Assembly: GCF_002904335.1 (NCBI RefSeq)
Contig: NZ_PPHF01000062.1
Coordinates: forward strand, 113,729-177,728
Direction: 5' to 3'
DNA length: 64,000 bases
DNA from: Amycolatopsis sp. CA-126428
GTDB lineage: Bacteria > Actinomycetota > Actinomycetes > Mycobacteriales > Pseudonocardiaceae
The notes under the pieces were generated by a model. That model ran no database searches and had not been told where the DNA came from. It saw only the letters and a program-made list of their open reading frames with translations. The position numbers were made by a program, and so were the translations under genes. This document shows positions 16,937 to 25,600 of the stretch, piece after piece. Numbering within the stretch: position 1 is the first letter of the stretch; every line of letters starts with the position of its first letter.

Positions 16937-18508
16937 TCACTTCTTGGCGAGGGTCACGTCCAGCTTGTTGCCGGGGCCGGAGGTGATGCCGGTGATCAGG
17001 CCGGTCAGGAAGCCGCAGCCGGTGAACCGCGGGATGTCGTAGGTCGCGGTCAGCTTGCCGCCCTTGAGCGGGTCGAAGCCGGGCGCCGAGGTCAGCGGCA
17101 CGTCGGCGGGCTTGACCGTGTGGCACGACTTCGACGACAGGATCGGGAAGCCGAACACGCGGACCTTGGTGAGCTGGACGTCCACCTGGGCGTTCGCCTT
17201 GACCGCACCGGCGGTGAGCGTGCCGTTGATCGCGCCGACCTGGCCGAGCTTCACCGTCGCGGACGCCGGGATGAAGCCGAGCACGCGGAAATAGACGTCC
17301 GACTTCGGCAGCGCCAGCTGGGCACCGAACTTGCCGGACGCCGCGTCGAGCTTCGCGTCCAGGGTGCCGGGGCCGAGCGGCAGCGTGGCGTGCAGCTGCT
17401 TGAGGACCGACTTGCCCTGCACGGAGTACTTGACCTCGATGCCGCCCGGCGGGTTCGTCGGCTGGGTGGTCGGCGTCGTCGGGGTCGTCGGCTGGGTGGT
17501 CGGGGTGGTCGGCTGCGTCGTCGGCGTCGTGGGCTCCGTGGTCGGAGTCGTCGGCTCCGTGGTCGGAGTGGTGGGCTCGGTGGTGGGAGTCGTCGGTTCC
17601 GTGGTGGGAGTGGTGGGCTGGGTGGTCGGAGTCGTCGGCTCCGTGGTGGGGGTCGTCGGCTCGGTCGTGGGAGTCGTCGGCTCGGTCGTCGGAGTTGTCG
17701 GCTCGGTCGTGGGAGTTGTCGGCTCGGTCGTCGGAGTCGTGGGAGTCGTCGGTTCCGTGGTCGGAGTCGTGGGTGCGGTGGTCGGCGTCGTCGGCTCGGT
17801 CGTCGGAGTCGTCGGTTCCGTCGTGGGAGTCGTGGGCTCTGTCGTCGGCGTGGTCGGAGTCGTGGGCGTGGTCGGCGTGGTCGTGCCGCCCGCCGGCTTG
17901 ATCTCGAACGTGCCCAGCTGCTGGTTCTGGCCCGGGACCGCGATGCAGTCCGAGGTGAACGTGCCGAGGTCGGTCGGCTGGCCGTCCGCGGTGCGCGGGG
18001 TCATCGTGGTGCTGAAGTTCCCGACCGTCACCGACGCGGTGCCGGGGCTGGGGAACGTCACCGCCGGCGCCTTGCCGCTGCTCTTGACGTGGAACGCGCC
18101 CGACGGCGGCACCGGCGTCGACGCGATCGTCAGCGGCAGGTTCAGGTTCAGCGTCTTGTCCACCGGGTACTTGAGCACGGCCGCCGCCTTCGCCGAGCCG
18201 TCCAGCGAAGTGGCACCGACCAGGGCGAGGCCCTCGGTGGCGGTCTCCGGCACGGTGACGTCGACGTCGAAGGTGATCGGCGTCGACGAAGCGCCCGCGA
18301 CGGCGTTGTCGGGCAGGTTGGTGTCGATCTTCACCGACAGCACCTGGTCGCCGATCAGCGGGAACGGGCAGTTGTAGTTGAGCGTCAGGCTCACCGGCGC
18401 GGCCTGGCTCGGACCCGCGCCGACGAGCGCGACGGTCGCCGCGACCGCCGCGGCGGTTGCGGCGGCCAGGCCGAAGGCGGGCTTTCTCGACTTCCACGAA
18501 AACTTCAC
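16937..18508 (-). CDS. Secreted two-domain protein with Thr/Pro-rich stalk
   Basis: A 523-residue exported protein. A signal peptide (about residues 1-36, ending SQAAP) precedes an N-terminal beta-rich domain (about 37-200), then a stalk of roughly 140 residues built from TTP-x-TTEP units, then a C-terminal domain (about 350-523) homologous to the neighbouring 240-residue secreted protein. The N-terminal part resembles the DUF6801-type extracellular domain of actinobacteria. The stalk looks like a cell-wall spacer. GTG at 18508 was chosen because the signal peptide begins there (MKFSWKSRK). Function is unknown; context suggests work with the Mce system at the surface. Confidence 0.8.
   Translation of the reverse strand: MKFSWKSRKPAFGLAAATAAAVAATVALVGAGPSQAAPVSLTLNYNCPFPLIGDQVLSVKIDTNLPDNAVAGASSTPITFDVDVTVPETATEGLALVGATSLDGSAKAAAVLKYPVDKTLNLNLPLTIASTPVPPSGAFHVKSSGKAPAVTFPSPGTASVTVGNFSTTMTPRTADGQPTDLGTFTSDCIAVPGQNQQLGTFEIKPAGGTTTPTTPTTPTTPTTEPTTPTTEPTTPTTEPTTPTTAPTTPTTEPTTPTTPTTEPTTPTTEPTTPTTEPTTPTTEPTTPTTEPTTPTTQPTTPTTEPTTPTTEPTTPTTEPTTPTTEPTTPTTQPTTPTTQPTTPTTPTTQPTNPPGGIEVKYSVQGKSVLKQLHATLPLGPGTLDAKLDAASGKFGAQLALPKSDVYFRVLGFIPASATVKLGQVGAINGTLTAGAVKANAQVDVQLTKVRVFGFPILSSKSCHTVKPADVPLTSAPGFDPLKGGKLTATYDIPRFTGCGFLTGLITGITSGPGNKLDVTLAKK
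17459..17882 (-). repeat. Tandem repeat encoding the TTP/TTEP stalk
   Basis: About 420 bases of imperfect repeats of 12-21 bases inside the secreted protein gene, encoding Thr-Thr-Pro-Thr-Thr-Glu-Pro units with occasional Gln or Ala replacing Glu. Such a repeat can change length by slippage. It is translated in frame and is not a CRISPR. Confidence 0.85.
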
Positions 18509-18587
18509 GGGTCGTCACCTCGGGAAATGGGGGAATTTCGGCAAAGCTACCTCCGTGTTTCCGGGCGAACAAGCCGCTCCCCATTCT

Positions 18588-18596
18588 TTGTCACGC
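18588..18596 (+). promoter_or_regulatory. TTGTCACGC motif, copy 4
   Basis: Exact copy between the divergent genes at 18508 (minus) and 18761 (plus), 80 bases from the minus-strand start. Its flank (CATTCTTTGTCACGC) resembles that of copy 3, at almost the same distance from a gene start. Confidence 0.35.
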
Positions 18597-18672
18597 ACAG
18601 GGGATCGCCCGGCCCCGGAAGGGTCACGCAGGTCAGGCGTTATCACATGGGTACGATTTGATTCCGCGAAAA

Positions 18673-18681
18673 TTGTCACGC
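18673..18681 (+). promoter_or_regulatory. TTGTCACGC motif, copy 5
   Basis: Exact copy 88 bases before the ABC ATPase start, in the same divergent gap as copy 4. Two copies 85 bp apart would let one regulator control both the secreted-protein/mce side and the exporter. Confidence 0.35.
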
Positions 18682-18760
18682 GTCCGGCGGATGGCGACGA
18701 TCTTCTTGATCGCGACGGCTCGGTCCCGATACCTTTTTCCCGGGCAGGAAAGGAGCGGCC

Positions 18761-19693
18761 ATGCACCAGCCGGTCATCGCCGTGACGGACCTCGCGAAAC
18801 AGTACGGCGAAGTCACCGCGCTCGCCGGGATCAGCCTCACCGTCGCTCGCGGCGCGGTGCTGGCGGTCCTCGGCCACAACGGCGCCGGGAAGACCACCTT
18901 GATCGACATCCTCAGCACGCGCGTCCGGCCGAGCGCGGGCACCGCCCGCGTCTGCGGCTACGACGTCGTGCAGCGCGGCCGCGCGGTCCGGCGGCGGATC
19001 GGGGTGACCGGGCAGTTCGCCGCGGTCGACGACGCCCTGTCCGGCCGCGGGAACCTCGTGCTGATCGCCCGGCTGCTGGGCGCGAGGCCGCGGCAGGCGC
19101 TCGCCCGGGCCACCGAACTGATCGCGGCCTTCGGCCTCGAAGACGCGGCCGACCGCCCGGCCGGGACGTACTCCGGCGGGATGCGCCGGCGGCTGGACCT
19201 GGCCGCGGGCCTGGTCGGCGCGCCGCAGGTGCTCTTCCTCGACGAGCCGACCACCGGCCTCGACCCGGTGAGCCGGGCCGGGCTGTGGACGATCGTCGAG
19301 GGCCTCGCGGCGCGCGGCACCACCGTCGTGCTCACCACCCAGTACCTCGAGGAGGCGGACCGGCTGGCCGACCACGTCGTCGTCCTCGGCTTCGGGCACA
19401 TCACCGTGTCGGGGACGCCGGCGCAGCTGAAGGCCCGGCTCGGCACCCGGACGGCGACCCTCACGTTCGGCACCGAACTGGCGTTGTGGCGCGCGGCGGA
19501 CGCGTTGTCGCGCCTGGGTTTCGCGGCCGGCCGCGCCGGGCTGGTGCTCACCGTGCCGTTGTCCGGCCCGGGTGACATCCCGGTGGTGGTGCGCGCGCTC
19601 GACGCGGCGGGCGCACCGCTGCGGGACCTGACGGTGACCGAGCCGACGCTCGACGACGTCTACCTTTCCCTGCACCGGACGGCAGCGTCATGA
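18761..19693 (+). CDS. ABC exporter ATPase, DrrA type
   Basis: A 310-residue ABC ATPase of the drug/lipid exporter subfamily related to DrrA. It has Walker A GHNGAGKTT (near residue 39), a Q-loop (TGQFAAVDD), signature YSGGMRRRLDL, Walker B VLFLDEPTTGLDP and an H-loop replaced by Gln (LTTQYLEEAD), as in DrrA proteins. The C-terminal extension ends in TLDDVYLSL, also DrrA-like. ATG at 18761 follows AGGAAAGGAG. It is coupled by ATGA to the permease gene. Being convergent with the PKS/glycosyltransferase operon, it may export that product, as DrrABC does for PDIM lipids. This is an inference. Confidence 0.88.
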   Translation: MHQPVIAVTDLAKQYGEVTALAGISLTVARGAVLAVLGHNGAGKTTLIDILSTRVRPSAGTARVCGYDVVQRGRAVRRRIGVTGQFAAVDDALSGRGNLVLIARLLGARPRQALARATELIAAFGLEDAADRPAGTYSGGMRRRLDLAAGLVGAPQVLFLDEPTTGLDPVSRAGLWTIVEGLAARGTTVVLTTQYLEEADRLADHVVVLGFGHITVSGTPAQLKARLGTRTATLTFGTELALWRAADALSRLGFAAGRAGLVLTVPLSGPGDIPVVVRALDAAGAPLRDLTVTEPTLDDVYLSLHRTAAS

Positions 19694-20538
19694 CCCAGAG
19701 CTGGCTGACACCGAGCCGGCACCGCGCGGCCGTCGCCGCGCTCGGCGATCCCGCGGCCTGGCCGGAATCCGGCTTCTGGACGCAGGTCCGCGTGCTGACG
19801 ACCCGGTCGCTGCGGACGGCGTTCGGCGACCGCCGGCTGGTCTTCTTCGGCCTGCTGCAGCCGGTGGTGCTGCTGCTGTTGTTCAGCCAGGTGTTCAGCG
19901 GCGTCGGCGCGCTGCCGGGCGTCGCGGCGTACCAGGGTTACGTGAACTTCCTGGTGCCGGCGACGCTGGTCAACATCGCCATGACGACGGCGATGAGCTC
20001 GGGCGCGGGCCTGCTGGCGGAGATCTACGGCGGCTTCACCGGACGGCTGCGCTGCCTGCCGATCTCGCTGTTTTCGGTCCTGGTGGCCCGTACCCTGGCG
20101 GATTCCGCGCGGCTGGGTGTCCAGCTGCTGGTGACGGCCGTGGCCAGCGTGGTCTTCCTGGGCTTCCGCCCGGCGGGCGGGGTGCTCGGCCTGGGCTTGG
20201 CCCTGGTGCTGACGCTGGTCGTCGGCTGGTGCCTGAGCTGGGTGTTCGTGGCGATCACGACGTGGCTGCGCAGGGCGGAGACGCTCCAGGCGGCGTCGTT
20301 CGTGGTGATGTTCCCGCTGATGTTCTCATCGAGCGCGTACATGCCCCTGGACACGATGCCGGCGTGGGTCCGCGCGGTTTCGGCGGTCAACCCGCTGACC
20401 TACGCGATCGACGCCACCCGCGCGCTGGCCCTGGCCCGCCCGCTCGGCTGGTCCCTCACGGTGGCCCTGCTGATCGCGGCGGTGGCCGCGGTGGCGGGCG
20501 CCACCCTGGCCGCCCGCACCTTCCGCAACCGCACCTAA
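19690..20538 (+). CDS. ABC-2 type permease, DrrB type
   Basis: A 282-residue membrane protein of the ABC-2 family with about six membrane segments and the conserved stretch SSSAYMPLDTMPAWVRAVSAVNPLTYAIDATRAL. It partners with the ATPase, whose stop it overlaps (ATGA). Its TAA stop overlaps, on the opposite strand, the stop of the glycosyltransferase gene (20535-20537), so there is no spacer between the two units. Confidence 0.88.
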   Translation: MTQSWLTPSRHRAAVAALGDPAAWPESGFWTQVRVLTTRSLRTAFGDRRLVFFGLLQPVVLLLLFSQVFSGVGALPGVAAYQGYVNFLVPATLVNIAMTTAMSSGAGLLAEIYGGFTGRLRCLPISLFSVLVARTLADSARLGVQLLVTAVASVVFLGFRPAGGVLGLGLALVLTLVVGWCLSWVFVAITTWLRRAETLQAASFVVMFPLMFSSSAYMPLDTMPAWVRAVSAVNPLTYAIDATRALALARPLGWSLTVALLIAAVAAVAGATLAARTFRNRT

Positions 20539-21641
20539 CCCAGCGACTCCAGCCGCGTCGCGGCCTCTTCCGCTCCACCCGCCGCTTCGAACGACTCGCG
20601 GATCTTCTCCGCACCGGCGCGGTACTGCCCGGCCGATTCGATCGCCTCGCGGATGTCGCCCGCCTTCGCGCGGTCGAACCGCAGCCGCACGCCCGCCGAG
20701 GCCGTGACCACCTGCTGGGCCAGCATCGACTGGTCGTCGCGGATCGGGGCCACCACCAGCGGCACCCCGGCCGCCAAGGCTTCGCACACCGTGTTGTGGC
20801 CGCCGTGACAGACCACCACCGAGGCGCGGGCGAACACCGCCACCTGCGGGATGCGCCGCGCCAGCAGCACGCTCTCGCTCACCAGCTCGCCCGTGGGGTC
20901 CACCACCAGCCCCTGCACGGACGGCATCCCGGCCAGCGCGTCGACGCTCTCGGCCAGGAACCGCACCCCGGCCGCCGCATTCGACGTTCCCAGCGTCACC
21001 ACGACCAGCGGGCGTCCGTCCACCCCGGACCACTCGCCCGGGCCGGCCGGCAGGACCGGCCCGACGTAGGACACCGGAACCGCCGGCCGGCCGTCCCCGG
21101 CCAGGGCGCGGGTCGTGAACGCCAGCACCAGGTGCGGGGAAAACCGCAGGTCGCCGAGCAGCACGCCGTGCCGGGCGCACAGGCCCGCTTGGAGGCCGCC
21201 GACCCAGGATGCGATCTTCGGCAACGCCGCCAGCGGGCCGGCCAGCTCGGTGGACGTCGACGCCGACGTCGCCCACGGCAGCCCGCACCGCGCGGCCACC
21301 AGCGCGCCCGCCATCGCCTGCTGGTCGACGACCACGACGTCCGGCGCGAAGGCCGCCACGGCGGCCGCCACCCCCGGCACCATCGCGTCGGCCAGCGGCA
21401 CCAGGTACGACTCCCACAGGTACTTCAACGCGGCGAACCCGCGCAGCCCCGGCGGCCGCAGCTCCGGCGCGAAGGGGGCCGAGTCCCCCGCCGCGAACAC
21501 CCGGCCGTCGACCAAAGTGGACAGGGCCGGCTCCGGGCCGCACCAGGCCACCTCGTGGCCCCGCGAAGAAAGCACCGAAGCCACCCCGCGCAGCGGCGCC
21601 ACGTGCCCGGCCAGCGGCGGCACGACCAGCAGGAACCTCAC
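20535..21641 (-). CDS. GT1-family glycosyltransferase (MGT/UGT type)
   Basis: A 368-residue NDP-sugar-dependent glycosyltransferase with the GT-B fold. The N-terminal acceptor domain starts with the GHVAPLRGVA motif; the C-terminal donor domain has the signature CHGGHNTVCEALAAGVPLVVAP followed by DDQ, which binds the nucleotide-sugar. Such enzymes glycosylate polyketides, macrolides and lipids. GTG at 21641 overlaps the hydrolase stop (GTGA), so it is the last gene of the PKS operon. It most likely puts a sugar on the polyketide or acyl product. The sugar is unknown; no deoxysugar genes are present in the window. Confidence 0.88.
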   Translation of the reverse strand: MRFLLVVPPLAGHVAPLRGVASVLSSRGHEVAWCGPEPALSTLVDGRVFAAGDSAPFAPELRPPGLRGFAALKYLWESYLVPLADAMVPGVAAAVAAFAPDVVVVDQQAMAGALVAARCGLPWATSASTSTELAGPLAALPKIASWVGGLQAGLCARHGVLLGDLRFSPHLVLAFTTRALAGDGRPAVPVSYVGPVLPAGPGEWSGVDGRPLVVVTLGTSNAAAGVRFLAESVDALAGMPSVQGLVVDPTGELVSESVLLARRIPQVAVFARASVVVCHGGHNTVCEALAAGVPLVVAPIRDDQSMLAQQVVTASAGVRLRFDRAKAGDIREAIESAGQYRAGAEKIRESFEAAGGAEEAATRLESLG

Positions 21642-22405
21642 GCCGCGTGCCGTTCGATCCACTTCAGCACCAGCTCGCGCACCTCGCGGTGCTGCTCCAC
21701 CAGCACCGAGTGGCCCTGCCCCTCGAACACGTGCAGCTCGCCGTGCGGCAGCACCGACGTCAGCGCTTCGAGGTCGTCAGCCTGGTAGCCGTGACTGCCC
21801 AAAATGGACAGCACGGGACAGCCGATCGCCGCCACCTGCTCCCAGGTGAGCAACGGCCCGAGCGGCACCTCCTCGGCCATCTTCGTCGACGTGATCCGCT
21901 CGGCGGCCATCCGCGCGAGCCGCCGGTGGTGCGCGCTGAAGTTCGCTTCGATCCAGTCGAAGCTCTCCTCGACCTGCAGGAACCGCACGGTGTGCGCGAG
22001 GATCGCGCTCATCTTCTCCGCCCAGACCTCGGTCGCGGGCTCGGATTCGATGCACACGATGCTGCGGACGCGGTCCGGGCAGGCGACGGCGTAGCTGTAG
22101 GCCAGCGTGCCGCCGAAGCTGTTGCCCACCAGGTGCACCGGCCGGTCGACGCCGAGCTGCCGCAGCAGGTCGTCGAGGTCGGCGACGAAGTCCCCAAGGG
22201 TGTACCCGCGCTCCGGCCGCTCGGTCTTGCCGTGCCCGCGCAGGTCGTAGCTGATCACGTCGATGCCGGCGGCGGCCACCGGCGGCGCCAGGGTGAGGTA
22301 GAAGCTCGCCAGGCTGTCGGTGCCCATGCCGTGCAGGAACACCACGGTTTCGGTGCCGCCGGCGGGCACGAGCTGCACGTTCGTGCGCAGCCCGTTGACG
22401 GTCAT
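21638..22405 (-). CDS. Alpha/beta hydrolase of the PKS operon
   Basis: A 255-residue alpha/beta hydrolase. The oxyanion motif is FLHGMG (near residue 24), the nucleophile elbow GNSFGG gives Ser96, and the base is the His in GQGHSVLVEQH near the end. The operon has no thioesterase domain, so this protein may release the acyl chain from an ACP or transesterify it; a simple esterase is also possible. ATG at 22405 gives an ATGA overlap with the ACP gene, the same coupling as at other junctions. A GTG nine bases earlier is an alternative. Confidence 0.8.
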   Translation of the reverse strand: MTVNGLRTNVQLVPAGGTETVVFLHGMGTDSLASFYLTLAPPVAAAGIDVISYDLRGHGKTERPERGYTLGDFVADLDDLLRQLGVDRPVHLVGNSFGGTLAYSYAVACPDRVRSIVCIESEPATEVWAEKMSAILAHTVRFLQVEESFDWIEANFSAHHRRLARMAAERITSTKMAEEVPLGPLLTWEQVAAIGCPVLSILGSHGYQADDLEALTSVLPHGELHVFEGQGHSVLVEQHREVRELVLKWIERHAA

Positions 22406-22692
22406 CGTGGGCACGTGCGCTCCCCCACGAACCGGGCGATGTCGCCGACGGTCAGCCCGATGACGTCGTCGAGGTCCTGCTCCGCCAGGTACTCGGCGAG
22501 GTTGACGTCCGCGCCGAAGTGCTCGGCGAGGATGCTCGCGAAGGTCACCAGGTCGATGCTCTCCAGCTGGAGGTCTTCGTGGAACGTCGTGTCCGGGGTG
22601 ATCTCGATGCCGAGGACTTCGGCGTCGCCGACGAGCTCGGCGAGCAGCTCGGCGACGACGTCGAAGGTGGCGGACGCATGGTCGATGGTCAT
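22402..22692 (-). CDS. Free-standing acyl carrier protein
   Basis: A 96-residue acyl carrier protein. The phosphopantetheine attachment site is Ser45 in DLQLESIDLVTF, with the usual acidic helix and hydrophobic pattern around it. It differs from the PUFA-type ACP (IDSIKR) inside the large PKS, so it probably serves another step such as starter loading or chain hand-off. If the FAAL-like protein at 5907-7097 retains acyl-loading ability, this would be its natural partner. Start and stop overlap the flanking genes by 4 nt each. Confidence 0.88.
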   Translation of the reverse strand: MTIDHASATFDVVAELLAELVGDAEVLGIEITPDTTFHEDLQLESIDLVTFASILAEHFGADVNLAEYLAEQDLDDVIGLTVGDIARFVGERTCPR

Positions 22693-25600
22693 GGCGTGCT
22701 CCTGAATTGTGCGGTGGCGGTGTCGCCGGTCAGCTCGACCGTGACGGCGAAGCGCGGCAGGTCCCGGTGCCGGCCGGACACCGTGCCGTCGTCGTGGACG
22801 CGGATCTCCGCCGGGTAGACGGGTTCGCCGAGCCGGGCCCGGACGGCGTCCTTCACGGCGATCCGCCTCAGCAGCCAGCCGCGCTGCTGCCGCGGCGGCA
22901 CGGCGGCGAACTCCGCGCGTTCGGCCGCGCTGAGGTAGATCCCGGCGTAGATGTCCCGCGCGGCGACCGTCGGCCAGCGGTCGGTGACCGCGACCGAGCC
23001 GTCGTCGCGAAGTTCTCCCAGCAGGTGCTCCGCCGGGAACGCGTAGACGCGGTGGGCCGCGCGGTCGCACGGGAACCGGACGTCCCGCCAGCCTTCGATG
23101 CGGGCCAGCACCCGGCCGTCCCGCACCAGCTCGGCGTCCATCTCGAGGACGTCGGGCCGCGGCAGCCGGACCCGCACCTGGCAGGTGACGCGCGTGCCCG
23201 GCGCCGGTTCCGGGCCGTACCAGGTCAGCCGGCCGATCGAGCGCGGGAAGGCGAGCAGGTCGTCGGACCGGGTCGCCATCAGCCAGCAGCCGAGCAGCTG
23301 GCCGACGTTGTCGAGCAGCCCGCCCGGCGCGGCCGGGACGACCAGTTCGCCGCGGATGTGCTGCTCGCCCAGGCCGGTCAGCCGGGCCAGGCCCTGGTAG
23401 GCCGGGCCGTGGAACATCTCGCGCCGCGCGTAGATCTCGGCCGCGCTCAGCGGCGGCGCGGTCTCCGGCCCGGGCACCGCGGCCCGCGCCGGTGGCGGCC
23501 CGAACGCCCCCAGCTCGACGGTCATCAGCGCATAAGGGCCGATCTCGACGGTCACGTGGTCGTCGTCGCGGCTCATCGACAGCGGCACCCGCTGCGCCGG
23601 GGCCGCGATCAGCCAGCGCGAGAACACGGCGTCCCGCACCGCGACCGCCGTCGTGCCCGGCCAGGTGCGTTCCACGGCCCGGCAGGCGAGGTCGACCAGG
23701 GTCGTCGCGGGCACCACCGGGCGGAAGTCGGCCTCCTCGGGCCAGCCGTCGCGCTGCCGGAAGAACCGGTGGTCACGCAGGTACGGCATCGACGCCAGCG
23801 AGACATCCACAGTGGACTCGACACGGCGGCGGGCGGCCGCGACGACGTCCGCCGCGGCCTGGCGGGTTTCGGTGAGCAACGCGGTGAACTCGGCGACGAT
23901 CGCGTCCGGTGTCCCGGCGGGCAGTTCCGGCAGCGCGCGGTCGTCGAGCAGGCCGCGCGCCGACTCCCCCAGCGACAGCAGCGAGTTCCCGGTGGTGAGC
24001 CGGATCCGCCGTGGTTCGAGCGCGGCGAAGTCCGGGCTGCCGCCTTCGACCCACAACGCCGTCGCGACGCGGCGCAGCTGCGCGAGCCCGGGCCGGGCGC
24101 CGGACGCGGCCGCGACGACCAGGTGCCGCCGCTCGCCGAGCGTGTCGGTGACGAACGAGCCGAGCTGACCGGCGCCGGCCTGCACGAACACCCGGAACCC
24201 GGCGTCGTGCAGGGCCTCGGTCAGCGCCCGGAACCGGACCGGCCGCAGCAGGTGGTCCAGGTAGAGCCGGCGGACGTCGTCCGCGGCCGCCGGGTACGGC
24301 CGCGCGGTCGTCGCCGACCACACCGGCAGCGCCGGTGCGCGCAGGTCCAGGTCCGCGACGAGCCGCGCGAAGGGCGCGAGGTGCGGTTCCATGAGCGGGG
24401 TGTGGAAGCCGGACCGGAACGGCAGCGTCCGGGCCACGATGCCGAGTCCGCGGCAGGTCACCGCGAACTTCGCGACGGCGGCCGGCGGGCCGCACACGAT
24501 GGTCTGCCGTGCGGCGTTTTCGTGGGAGATCACCACCTCACCGGTGAGCAGCTCGGTCACCCGCGCGGCGGGACAGCCCAGCACGAGGTAGTCCGCTTCG
24601 GGCAGGGCGAACCCGCCGGGCCAGTACCGCTCCAGCAGGTCCGGTTCGGCCCGGTACATCCCGGCGGCCTGCATGGCCGTCCACTCGCCGGCGCTGTGCC
24701 CGGCGAGCGCATCCGGGCGGATCCCCAGCCGCCGCAGGGCGTGGTCGAGCAGCAGCCCGGCCGAAGACACGCTCGTGGCGCGCGCGGGCACGGTCGCCGT
24801 CGACCACTGTGGACGGTCGAGGCCGAAGTGCCGGGCCACGTCCTCGAGGCGCGGCTCGGCGTCGGCCTCCAAGCCCGGGTAGAGGAACGCGGTCTTGCCG
24901 CCGGGCAGCAGCGGGTCGGCCGAGCACCAGATGTCGCCACCGCCGTGCCACGACCGGCCTTCGGCCGCCACCTTCGCGAGCACCCGGCGGGCCGTCGCCA
25001 GCTTGCGCTCGTCCGGGCCGACGATCCCGAGCCGGCACGGACCGTCGCCGTCGCCGGGCCGGTCGAGCTGCTCCAGTAACGCTTCCGGAGTGGCCGCCGC
25101 CAAGCGCAGCACGCGGTCCGGCTCATCGACGCGCACACGCCGCTTCGGTGCCGGATCGCCGGCTTCGAGCACGACGTGGGCGTTCACCCCGCCGAAGCCG
25201 AACGCGTTGACCGCGGCCACGCGGGGCAGCGCACCCCACGGCTCGGCCTCGGCCAGCACCCGGAAGCGCGTCTTGTCGAGCAGCGGGTTCGGGTCGGTGC
25301 AGTGCAGCGTCGGCGGCAGGACGCCGTGGTGCAGCGCGAGCGCCACCTTGATCAGCCCGGCGACGCCGGCGGTCGGCAGCGTGTGCCCGATCATCGACTT
25401 GACCGAGCCGATCACCGCGCGCGGCCCGTCCGCCGGGCCGAAGACGTCGGCGACGGTGGTCAGCTCGGCGGCGTCCCCGGCGGGCGTGGCCGTGCCGTGG
25501 GCCTCCAGCAGGCCGATTTCCGCGGGGTCGCGGCCCGCCCAGGCCCGGCGCAGGGCGAGGGTCTGCCCGGCCACGGACGGGCTGAGCAGGCTCGCGCCGC

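Noticed and set aside
17459..17882. Regular short repeats that could look like a CRISPR array
   Set aside because: They encode TTP-TTEP in frame, have no spacers and no cas genes.
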